Assembly: GCA_017991275.1 (NCBI GenBank)
Contig: JAGNMH010000408.1
Location: 1 to 5,648, forward strand
From: Acidobacteriota bacterium
Lineage (GTDB): Bacteria; Acidobacteriota; Blastocatellia; RBC074
Direction of reading: 5' to 3'
DNA: 5,648 nt
Each line of letters opens with the position of its first letter. Positions within the stretch are counted from its first letter, which is position 1. Both the position numbers and the translations under genes were made by a program. Below are positions 1-5,301 of the stretch, piece after piece. Under the pieces are notes generated by a model. That model saw nothing but the letters and a program-made list of their open reading frames with translations, was not told the origin of the DNA and did no database searches.

Positions 1-19
1 TCGGTAGTGAAATCGTTCC

Positions 20-94
20 CGTCCCATCGGGACGGCTGAATTGGCGGCCAGAATTGATTTGTTGGCCAGCAAGCTCAGCCGTCCCGATGGGACG
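20..94. repeat. REPIN-like inverted pair of short palindromes
   Basis: Two copies of a short palindrome face each other here. Positions 20-39 and 75-94 are perfect 20-base reverse complements. Each copy is itself a hairpin with a 3-base loop: CGTCCC-ATC-GGGACG at 20-34 and CGTCCC-GAT-GGGACG at 80-94. The arms continue inward imperfectly, 41-50 against 63-72 with 8 of 10 positions pairing, so the whole block could fold into one long stem. This is the architecture of a REPIN, two REP units in inverted orientation, and such elements are usually mobilised in trans by a RAYT-type transposase. None is present here. The block lies in the gene-free left margin, downstream of the TIR gene stop. That the repeat is dispersed through the genome is inference. 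Confidence 0.7.
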
Positions 95-146
95 CGACAA
101 GCCCGTCACCGCTTTGCAGGCCGTAAACGACCTGCCTAAAATCAAC

Positions 147-161
147 CGTCCCGCTGGGACG
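147..161. repeat. Third REP-like palindrome unit
   Basis: CGTCCC-GCT-GGGACG is a 6-bp stem with a 3-base loop. It has the same stem as the two units at 20-94 and the same orientation as the second of them, but the loop has changed from GAT to GCT. It lies 23 bases past the stop codon of the TIR gene. In the minus-strand transcript it is followed by GTTGATTTT, so it may also act as a weak transcription end or an mRNA-stabilising 3' hairpin. Nothing else is recognisable between positions 1 and 184. Confidence 0.6.
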
Positions 162-184
162 AAGAGATTGAGCAGTTACATCAG

Positions 185-1441
185 TCATTTGTCTGAAGAA
201 CTCATCAGCTTTTCCAGTTTTTCTGCCAACAATTCCATAGGGATGCTGCCGTCCTTGAACAAAGCTCGGATTTTGTGATCGGGCAACGGGTGATACTGCT
301 GGCTCCAAACATCAACGTGCGTTTCCCGAATGGATTCCAGTTCAGGCAACACAACCCCCGTGACCTTCGGAAAATCGGAAAGCTTAATTCCGTCGTCTTT
401 TTGCGGCTCGCCTGTTTCAAGTCGTTTCAGGTTTTGGCGTAAATTGTTCTGAAGCGATTTCTTTTTGAACTCAAGCAAGCTGAACGAGTCGTACTTTACG
501 CAAACAAAGAAGATGACGAATCGGCTGGCGGGCAGATCATCCCAAGCGTGACAGAATTTCAGCAACGACTTGATGACGGCTTCGCTGTAAGCGGCGTCTT
601 CGCGCATTCGCAAATTCAACACAAACATCAGCGGCTCTGAATGGTGAGCGATGAACGGCCAAACGTCTTCTTTGGTCACGGGGTATCCGTCCATGACTTT
701 GCCGATCTTGCCCCAGAAATCCTCATCGTTCGGAGCTTCGATGACATGCTTTCTGGCCCCGGAACCGGTTTTGAGAAAGTCCGGCAACCAGATGTTTTTC
801 AACCGATCCAGGAATTCGCTGTGAGCTTCGCGCACGTCGCCGTGAACCAGACAAATTACAGGACGCGCAGCTTTCGTTTTCAAATGCGGGGTCAATGTCT
901 TTGCCAGCTTGTCTTCCTGCTCGCTGCGGTCGCACAGATAAGGCAGCTTTTCTTTCGGCGGCAACGGCTTTTTGGATTGTTGAGCAGATTCCGTTTTTAG
1001 CTTGGCGTCTTTAATGGTTTTGCGAATGCCTTTAACCACATCCAGATATGCTTCGTTCTGGATTTTCCAGTTTTCGATGGGTTCGCGGGTGGAAGGCAGA
1101 ATGTTAAACCGGCTGATTGGCGAGTTTTCCCAATCATAGGCTTTGATGATGATGGGAATGATGATCGTTTCGCCTTTTCGCTGACGTTCCATCGCGCGCG
1201 GCAATTCGATTTTTTGGCAGAACTCAGAAGCGAAGAAATTACTGCTGACCAACAGCAAAGTGATTTCGGCGGAATCAAGTCTGTCATCCAAAGTTCGCTG
1301 CCACTCTTCACCGCCAACCATGTTCAGGTCGTACCACACGCTGGCTTCAAACGTGCTTAGATGCTTGACCAATTCCAGCATCATTGGCTTGTCGTGTTGT
1401 GAATAGGAGATGAAAACTCCGGGTTTGTCCCAGTTGGCCAC
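185..1441 (-). CDS. TIR domain protein with C-terminal inactive-STAND-like module
   Basis: This 418-residue protein is probably a cytoplasmic sensor-effector of a bacterial conflict or immunity system. Residues 1-145 form a TIR domain: FISYSQHDK at 10-18 (strand A and box 1), VWYD at 35-38, then SSNFFASEFCQKIEL at 66-80. Glu79 in the C-x-x-x-E motif is the expected catalytic residue of NAD+-cleaving TIR domains. After a Lys/Pro-rich linker (about 146-165), the motif YLCDRSEQ (168-175) opens a second module. Its P-loop position reads CLVHGDVREAH (197-207) and has no Walker A lysine. This resembles the iSTAND domain, an NTPase-fold recognition module that no longer binds nucleotide. I chose the GTG start because GAGGA lies 5 bases upstream. 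An upstream in-frame TTG at 1525 falls inside a terminator-like hairpin, and the first ATG would cut into the TIR fold. No partner gene lies beside it in the window. TIR is certain; iSTAND is likely; NADase activity and phage defence are inferred. Confidence 0.9.
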   Translation of the reverse strand: MANWDKPGVFISYSQHDKPMMLELVKHLSTFEASVWYDLNMVGGEEWQRTLDDRLDSAEITLLLVSSNFFASEFCQKIELPRAMERQRKGETIIIPIIIKAYDWENSPISRFNILPSTREPIENWKIQNEAYLDVVKGIRKTIKDAKLKTESAQQSKKPLPPKEKLPYLCDRSEQEDKLAKTLTPHLKTKAARPVICLVHGDVREAHSEFLDRLKNIWLPDFLKTGSGARKHVIEAPNDEDFWGKIGKVMDGYPVTKEDVWPFIAHHSEPLMFVLNLRMREDAAYSEAVIKSLLKFCHAWDDLPASRFVIFFVCVKYDSFSLLEFKKKSLQNNLRQNLKRLETGEPQKDDGIKLSDFPKVTGVVLPELESIRETHVDVWSQQYHPLPDHKIRALFKDGSIPMELLAEKLEKLMSSSDK

Positions 1442-1446
1442 GCAAT

Positions 1447-1451
1447 TCCTC
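1447..1451 (-). promoter_or_regulatory. Ribosome binding site that sets the GTG start
   Basis: On the minus strand GAGGA is followed by the 5-base spacer ATTGC and then GTG at 1441. It is the only convincing Shine-Dalgarno match upstream of the TIR domain, and it decides the start of a gene that has no usable ATG before its first conserved motif. Confidence 0.65.
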
Positions 1452-1483
1452 GCTGTTGTTTTTTTCAGATATTGACGGCTTTG

Positions 1484-1515
1484 TTGATCGGCTGTGAAAA
1501 GGCCTCGCCGATCAA
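1484..1515. repeat. Short inverted repeat overlapping the terminator hairpin
   Basis: TTGATCGGC (1484-1492) and GCCGATCAA (1507-1515) are perfect 9-base reverse complements separated by 14 bases. The second half covers the loop and two stem bases of the hairpin at 1501-1523, so the two structures compete for the same bases. It lies 43 to 74 bases upstream of the GTG start of the TIR gene. It could be a 5' leader hairpin, part of an attenuator, or an operator for a dimeric regulator. The sequence alone does not choose between these. Confidence 0.45.
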
Positions 1516-1523
1516 GCGAGGCC
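1496..1523 (-). terminator. Rho-independent-type terminator after the ankyrin gene
   Basis: Positions 1501-1508 and 1516-1523 are a perfect 8-bp GC-rich stem (GGCCTCGC / GCGAGGCC) with a 7-base loop. In the minus-strand direction the stem is followed at once by TTTTC. The T run lies on that side only, so it fits termination of transcripts coming from the ankyrin gene and its upstream operon. It is about 210 bases past the ankyrin stop codon and about 55 bases before the TIR start, which separates the two as transcription units. The T run is short, so termination may be leaky. Confidence 0.6.
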
Positions 1524-1525
1524 AA

Positions 1526-1552
1526 TTTATATCAAGTCAGGGTTTCAGCCAA
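1526..1552 (-). promoter_or_regulatory. Candidate extended -10 promoter for the TIR gene
   Basis: Read on the minus strand, TGATATAAA (1534-1526) matches an extended -10 element, TG-n-TATAAT with one mismatch. A weak -35-like TTGGCT lies at 1552-1547 with a short 15-base spacer. Start of transcription would fall near 1519, inside the terminator hairpin. A transcript begun here would lack part of the 5' arm of that hairpin and might escape it, whereas read-through from the ankyrin gene would form it. This is pattern matching only. Confidence 0.3.
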
Positions 1553-1562
1553 CGAACTTTTA

Positions 1563-1721
1563 TCTTCCACGAAACCACACGAAGACAATGAAGAAGAAAT
1601 AGACAGGATTTACAAGATTGAACAGGATTGATCTTGTCCAACTTCTTAATCCTGTTGAATCCTGTAAATCCTGTCTAAAAATTTTTCCCTTCGTGTTTTC
1701 TTGGTGTGACTTCGTGGAAGA
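1563..1721. repeat. Composite nested palindrome, about 160 bp
   Basis: The outer ends TCTTCCACGAA (1563-1573) and TTCGTGGAAGA (1711-1721) are perfect 11-base reverse complements, and the pairing continues imperfectly inward. The inner arms 1600-1629 and 1648-1677 pair at 28 of 30 positions around an 18-base loop. Each inner arm is built from a repeated ACAGGATT-type unit. Two repeat types therefore appear nested: an outer CACGAAG type, also found at 3781-3848, and an inner ACAGGATT type. The element begins 14 bases past the ankyrin stop codon. It contains no open frame of interest and looks like a non-autonomous dispersed element or a long 3' hairpin. Confidence 0.75.
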
Positions 1722-1734
1722 AAAAATCTGGCTC

Positions 1735-3069
1735 TCAACGTTTGGTCGGAGTTTTGGGCTTAGCGCCGGATTTGATGATGAGTTCGGTCAGCAGGTCTAC
1801 GGCTTGGTCGAGCGGCAGGAAGTCCGCAATATCAATCGGAGTTCGGCCACTGGCGTTGCGTTCGTCCAGCGGAGCGCCTTTTTCAGCCAGGAAGCGGACG
1901 ACCTTGCAGATTTCTTTTTGGTCGGCGGCTACACCTACTCCCGTGACGGCGGCGTGCATGACTGTGCCTTTGGTCGTGGTCAGTGCGTTCACGTCGGAAT
2001 CAAACTGAAAAGCATATTTGACGATTTCGACGTTGGTGCTTCCGGCTGCCTGCATCAACAGAGTCGTGCCGTCTTCGGCTTTGATTTTTGGGTCGGCCCC
2101 GCCTGCAATCAGCAGCTTCATGATTTCAAGCTGATTGGCTTTGGCAGCCAGTTGCAGCGGAGTCATTTCGCCAGCAGCCGGGCGAAATGGGTTTGGGCCG
2201 CTTGAGCCTGGAACTTTGGCGTTGCGGGTGTTCGGGTCTGCGCCTTTGGCCAGCAGCAGTTTGACCAGTTCGACCTGTCCCATCTGAGCCGCGATGTGCA
2301 GCGGAGTGTTGTTGCGACGATCAACTGATTTTATGTCAGCGCCTGCTTCGACCAGAGCGATGGCCGCATCGCTGTTGCGAAAAGCCGCAGCAGCAATCAG
2401 CACTGACGAACCGTCAGCCAGTTTGAAATTCGGGTCGGCTCCGGCGGTTAAAAGGCTTTTGACTGACTGTTTGTCGTTTTTGGCTACGGCAAAAGCCAGC
2501 GCGGAATAACCGGTTTTGGAAACGCCTTTGGCGTCGGCTCCGCGTTCGATCAACAGGCTGACGATTTCGGAATGACCTTCGGCAGCAGCCCACATCAGAG
2601 CCGTCTGGTTCTTTTTCTTTTCGGCGGCATTGATGTTTGCTCCGCGTTCGATCAGCAAACGCACGATTTCGGCGTTACCGGAATTTGCCGCCAGCATCAA
2701 AGCCGTGCTGCCATCCCAACGCGCAGCGTTTACTTCGGCTCCAGCAGCGACCAGCTTTTTGACCAGCCCGGCGTTGCCGTTGTTGCAAGCCAATGTCAGC
2801 GGAGTTTCGCCGTATTCATCAGCCGTGTTGGCTTTGGCTCCGGCGGCCAGCAACAGTTCGGCGGCTTCGGTGTCGTCCAGGTAAATCGCCCAGGCCAGCG
2901 CAGTCGCTCCGTCGGGCTGAGCAATGTTCACGTCAGCTTTGGTTTTGAGCAATGCTTTTAGCGCAATGTGATCTCGGCGTTTGACGGCATCGAGCAAGCC
3001 GGGAAGCTCCGCCAGACAAGTGGCGGCAATCAAAACAAATGCGCTGAGAAGCAAAATTCTTGTTCGCAT
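1735..3069 (-). CDS. Exported ankyrin-repeat protein
   Basis: This protein of 444 residues begins with a Sec-type signal peptide (1-20, MRTRILLLSAFVLIAATCLA, likely cut before Glu21). The rest is about twelve 33-residue ankyrin repeats running to about residue 434, with typical signatures such as NTPLHIAAQMGQVELVKLLL at 254-273 and repeated G-A-D/N-x-N turns. A Pro/Gly/Ser-rich insert at about 284-299 interrupts the repeat register, the next-to-last repeat is lengthened, and a basic Lys/Thr/Pro tail (436-444) ends the chain. Ankyrin stacks bind other proteins and have no catalytic role, so this one probably works in the periplasm or at the membrane, perhaps with a product of the same operon. 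The ATG start has AAGG 5 bases upstream. It is last in the presumed operon, 136 bp after the DinB-like gene. Its partner cannot be told from sequence. A lipoprotein is unlikely, since the Cys18 context (AATC) is a poor lipobox. Confidence 0.92.
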   Translation of the reverse strand: MRTRILLLSAFVLIAATCLAELPGLLDAVKRRDHIALKALLKTKADVNIAQPDGATALAWAIYLDDTEAAELLLAAGAKANTADEYGETPLTLACNNGNAGLVKKLVAAGAEVNAARWDGSTALMLAANSGNAEIVRLLIERGANINAAEKKKNQTALMWAAAEGHSEIVSLLIERGADAKGVSKTGYSALAFAVAKNDKQSVKSLLTAGADPNFKLADGSSVLIAAAAFRNSDAAIALVEAGADIKSVDRRNNTPLHIAAQMGQVELVKLLLAKGADPNTRNAKVPGSSGPNPFRPAAGEMTPLQLAAKANQLEIMKLLIAGGADPKIKAEDGTTLLMQAAGSTNVEIVKYAFQFDSDVNALTTTKGTVMHAAVTGVGVAADQKEICKVVRFLAEKGAPLDERNASGRTPIDIADFLPLDQAVDLLTELIIKSGAKPKTPTKR

Positions 3070-3083
3070 GGATACCTTGTTCG

Positions 3084-3197
3084 TAGTCCTGCCTTCAGGC
3101 GGAACAGGGGCGTATAACTTTTCAGATGGAATAGTTCTTAAGCAAAACTCTCAGGCTGAAAAAGAATACGTCCCCGTTCCGCCTGAAGGCGGGACTA
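3084..3197. repeat. Large inverted repeat between the DinB-like and ankyrin genes
   Basis: Arms 3084-3115 and 3166-3197 pair at 29 of 32 positions. After a 3-base mismatch the pairing resumes for 7 more (3119-3125 with 3156-3162), leaving a loop of about 30 bases. Each arm contains its own small palindrome, GCCTTCAGGC at 3091-3100 and GCCTGAAGGC at 3181-3190. The element fills most of the 136-bp gap. It ends about 6 bases upstream of the ankyrin Shine-Dalgarno sequence in the transcript, so folding could affect translation of that gene or stability of the upstream mRNA. The three mismatches suggest it is older than the perfect element at 5220-5289. Confidence 0.75.
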
Positions 3198-3205
3198 TAT
3201 GCTTA

Positions 3206-3757
3206 TTAGCGGGGTTCGCTGGAAGGCGGAACGATGCCTTTCAAACGCATGTAAACCGACATGTAGCCGTACTCTTCATTCGAGTGCGAAACGGTTCGGA
3301 TCAAGGTGGTCAGCCGAGTACTTTGGCGCTGCCCCATCTGTATCATCTCAACTGCTTTGGCGTCGGTCAGTGCGTCAAAAGCCTTGTCGCACATTCCGAA
3401 CGATTCTTTCAGAGCAGCAACCAATTCTGCCTTTGAAGTTTTATTCGAAGCCCCCAAATTCTTTGCTTCGCCGTTGACGGTCGAACATGTGCGAGCTTGC
3501 GAATCGGCGACGTGGCCGACCAATCCGCCAAAGGTGCGAACCTCCGGCGTGGCTTTGAACGAATAATGCTCTTCGGGCATTTTCTCCGCCATCTTTATCA
3601 GATTGTTTTTGACAGCGTTGTACATCTGCCTGGCTTCGGCGCTGAGCGGATTTGCGGGGGCAGCGGCTGGTTGCTGCGAAGTTGGCGTTTGCGCGCCAAC
3701 AACCGAAGCAACGGTGGCCAGAACCACGATGAGAAGAATTGTCGAGTAACGGTTCAT
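3206..3757 (-). CDS. Exported DinB-like four-helix protein, third metal ligand altered
   Basis: This 183-residue protein has a signal peptide (1-22, likely cut after VVGA), a short Ala/Pro/Gln-rich spacer, and a DinB-like helical domain at about 37-183. DinB-superfamily proteins are four-helix bundles that usually bind a metal with three histidines, and several are thiol transferases. His82 (GLVGHVADSQ) and His158 (TVSHSNEEYGYMSVYMRLKG) match the first two ligands. The third, expected four residues after His158, is Glu162 instead. The C-terminal GIVPPSSEP is typical of this subgroup. The ATG at 3757 has GGAG 9 bases upstream; the frame stays open to 3910, but that extension runs through the palindrome at 3781-3848 and lacks a signal peptide, so I reject it. 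Two stop codons follow in tandem. It lies between the DUF1552 and ankyrin genes, 106 and 136 bp away. Enzymatic activity is unknown and the altered site leaves it in doubt. Confidence 0.87.
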   Translation of the reverse strand: MNRYSTILLIVVLATVASVVGAQTPTSQQPAAAPANPLSAEARQMYNAVKNNLIKMAEKMPEEHYSFKATPEVRTFGGLVGHVADSQARTCSTVNGEAKNLGASNKTSKAELVAALKESFGMCDKAFDALTDAKAVEMIQMGQRQSTRLTTLIRTVSHSNEEYGYMSVYMRLKGIVPPSSEPR

Positions 3758-3780
3758 TGTCTTTTTCTCCAAGAGGGAAA

Positions 3781-3848
3781 ATCCACGAAGAACACGAAGG
3801 GGCACGAAGAATAAAAACCTTCGTGTTTCTTCGTGTAACTTCGTGGAT
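3781..3848. repeat. TTCGTGG-type inverted repeat
   Basis: ATCCACGAAG at 3781-3790 pairs perfectly with CTTCGTGGAT at 3839-3848. Inward, two more CACGAAG units on the left pair with CTTCGTG units on the right, with small bulges, around an A-rich loop at 3811-3818. Three direct CACGAAG units per arm make it both a direct and an inverted repeat. It lies between the DUF1552 stop and the DinB-like start, and in the transcript it is followed by ATTTTCCC. Its ends match the outer ends of the composite palindrome at 1563-1721, so the two belong to one family. Confidence 0.75.
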
Positions 3849-3863
3849 AAGGGCTTTGATAGG

Positions 3864-5198
3864 TTAAGCCAGACAATCGAGTTTGCCTGTGCTGTCGCCG
3901 AACTTTTCAATCGGCACGTTTGCCGCTTCCAGCATTGTGACCAGCAGATTGTTCAGCGGAGTGTCTTTCGGGTAAACGACGTGGCGATTGCCTCTGACTT
4001 GCCCACCGCCTCCGCCGGCCAGAACGATTGGCAGATCGTGATGAGTGTGCAAATTGCCGTCGCTGATGCTGCTGCCGTAAAGAATCATCGAATTGTCCAG
4101 CAAGTTGCCTTCGCCATCGGGCGTGGCTTTCAACCGATCCAGAAGGTAAGCAAACATTTTGACGTGGACTTCATTGATCTTAATCACCTTGGCAATCTTC
4201 TCGGCGTCGTTCTGGTGATGAGTCATGTTGTGGTGCCCGTCCGAAATGCCAATGTTGCGATACGGGCGATTGCTGCCTTCGCGCGCCATCATCAAACTTA
4301 CAACACGAGTCATATCGGTTTGGTAAGCCAGCACATGCAAGTCCATGACCAGCTTGACGTGATCTTCAAACTCTTCTGGCACGGCGGACGGGCGTTCCAT
4401 GACAGGCAATTTGACAGTGGCGTTTTGCTGTTCGGCTTTCTGGATTCGGCGTTCGATGTCACGCACGGCGTCGGTGTATTCGTTGAGTTTGACGCGGTCT
4501 GCTGGGCCAAGCGTCCCGCCCAATCGTTTCAGGCTGCCGTTGACATAATCCAGAATGCTGCGCTGGCGGTTGATCTGAGCCAAACGTGATGCGGCGTCTG
4601 TACTGTCTCCATCACCGAATAATCGCTCGAAAATCGAGCGCGGATTATTTTCAACCGGCAATGGCGTGGTTTCGCTGCGCCAGGACATTGTGTTGGTGTA
4701 AGCGCAGCTATAACCGCTGTCGCAACCTCCGGCCAGTTGATTTGATTCAATGCCCAGTTCCAGCGAACCGAATTGCGTAAACTTGCTCAATTCTTTTGCG
4801 GCAATTTGATCGGCGGAAACGCCGGCTTTGATGGTGATCTCGGATTTTTTAGGATGAGCGCCAGTCAGCCAGGTGGCCCCGGCGCGCGCGTGATCGCCTG
4901 CTCCGTCGCCGAGTGCGCGGCCTTGAACCTGAGCCAGACCGCTAAAAACCAGGAGCCGTTCGCGGAAAGCTTCAAGCGGCGCCATCGTCGAACCAAACTT
5001 GAAATCAGCGCCTTCGCCGCTTGGCGTCCATTTGTTCATGATGATGCCGTTCGGCACATAAACGAATCCGAGTCGGACAACAGGTTTTGAAGCCGACGCC
5101 AAAGCCGGAGTCATCGCATCCAGCAAAGGCAAAGCCATCGTCACGCCCATTCCGCGCAAAAAGGCGCGGCGCGGCAAAGATTTTTTGTTCAGGATCAT
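3864..5198 (-). CDS. Tat-exported DUF1552 family protein
   Basis: This protein of 444 residues has a twin-arginine signal at the N-terminus: SLPRRAFLRG (7-16), then a hydrophobic stretch and an ALA cleavage context near 32-34. It should therefore be folded in the cytoplasm before export. The body shows marks of the DUF1552 family: GGCDSGYSCAYTNTMSW, then PLPVENNPRSIFERLFGDG, the His-rich DGHHNMTHHQND, and near the C-terminus SDGNLHTHHDLPIVLAGGGG. The many conserved His and Asp residues suggest a metal site, but the family has no proven reaction, and a link to sulfatase-like folds (compare DUF1501) is only a guess. DUF1552 genes commonly follow DUF1592-type genes, as here, 103 bp downstream, so the two probably work together. 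The ATG start is supported by GAGGAG 8 bases upstream. Length and ends look complete, with no frameshift. Confidence 0.93.
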   Translation of the reverse strand: MILNKKSLPRRAFLRGMGVTMALPLLDAMTPALASASKPVVRLGFVYVPNGIIMNKWTPSGEGADFKFGSTMAPLEAFRERLLVFSGLAQVQGRALGDGAGDHARAGATWLTGAHPKKSEITIKAGVSADQIAAKELSKFTQFGSLELGIESNQLAGGCDSGYSCAYTNTMSWRSETTPLPVENNPRSIFERLFGDGDSTDAASRLAQINRQRSILDYVNGSLKRLGGTLGPADRVKLNEYTDAVRDIERRIQKAEQQNATVKLPVMERPSAVPEEFEDHVKLVMDLHVLAYQTDMTRVVSLMMAREGSNRPYRNIGISDGHHNMTHHQNDAEKIAKVIKINEVHVKMFAYLLDRLKATPDGEGNLLDNSMILYGSSISDGNLHTHHDLPIVLAGGGGGQVRGNRHVVYPKDTPLNNLLVTMLEAANVPIEKFGDSTGKLDCLA

Positions 5199-5219
5199 TC
5201 GGTGTTCTCCTCAATCTGG

Positions 5220-5289
5220 TACGGTACCGCGCGCGTAAGCAAGCGGTTGCCTGCGTTGAGTGCCGCTTGCTTACGCGCGCGGTACCGTA
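5220..5289. repeat. Perfect 27-bp inverted repeat between DUF1592-type and DUF1552 genes
   Basis: Positions 5220-5246 and 5263-5289 are exact reverse complements over 27 bases, with a 16-base spacer. The arms are GC-rich and hold an alternating CGCGCGCG run and a GGTACC palindrome. In the minus-strand transcript the stem starts 12 bases past the upstream stop codon and ends 7 bases before the DUF1552 Shine-Dalgarno sequence. There is no T run after it, so it is not a classical terminator. The perfect match between arms suggests recent arrival or continued selection for the structure. It could be a MITE/REPIN-type element, an RNA processing or stability signal, or both. Confidence 0.8.
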
Positions 5290-5301
5290 ACTTTGGTGCT
5301 G

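Noticed and set aside
19..161. CRISPR array in the left margin
   Set aside because: Only three short units, one inverted relative to the others, with uneven spacing and no constant repeat of 24 bases or more. A REP/REPIN reading fits better.
1442..1525. Longer TIR protein starting at TTG 1525
   Set aside because: The start would lie in the terminator stem, has no Shine-Dalgarno sequence, and adds 28 residues with no family resemblance. The GTG at 1441 has a good ribosome site.
1618..2205. Plus-strand open frame of 195 codons
   Set aside because: It runs antisense through the repeat and the ankyrin gene, its protein resembles no family, and ankyrin repeats on the other strand explain the open frame and its own internal repetition.
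3819..3863. Terminator after DUF1552
   Set aside because: The hairpin at 3781-3848 is followed by ATTTTCCC, but its stem is bulged and only moderately GC-rich, and the next gene follows closely on the same strand. Kept as a repeat only.
3758..3910. N-terminal extension of the DinB-like protein
   Set aside because: It would translate the palindrome at 3781-3848 and overlap the end of the DUF1552 gene, and it would bury a clear signal peptide.
3843..4589. Plus-strand open frame of 248 codons
   Set aside because: Antisense to DUF1552 and beginning in the palindrome. No domain is recognisable, and the minus-strand protein has strong family motifs.
4624..4640. Hairpin CGCTCGA-AAA-TCGAGCG inside the DUF1552 gene
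   Set aside because: It encodes the conserved PRSIFERLFG segment. The pairing is short and explained by codons for a conserved protein motif, with no T run.
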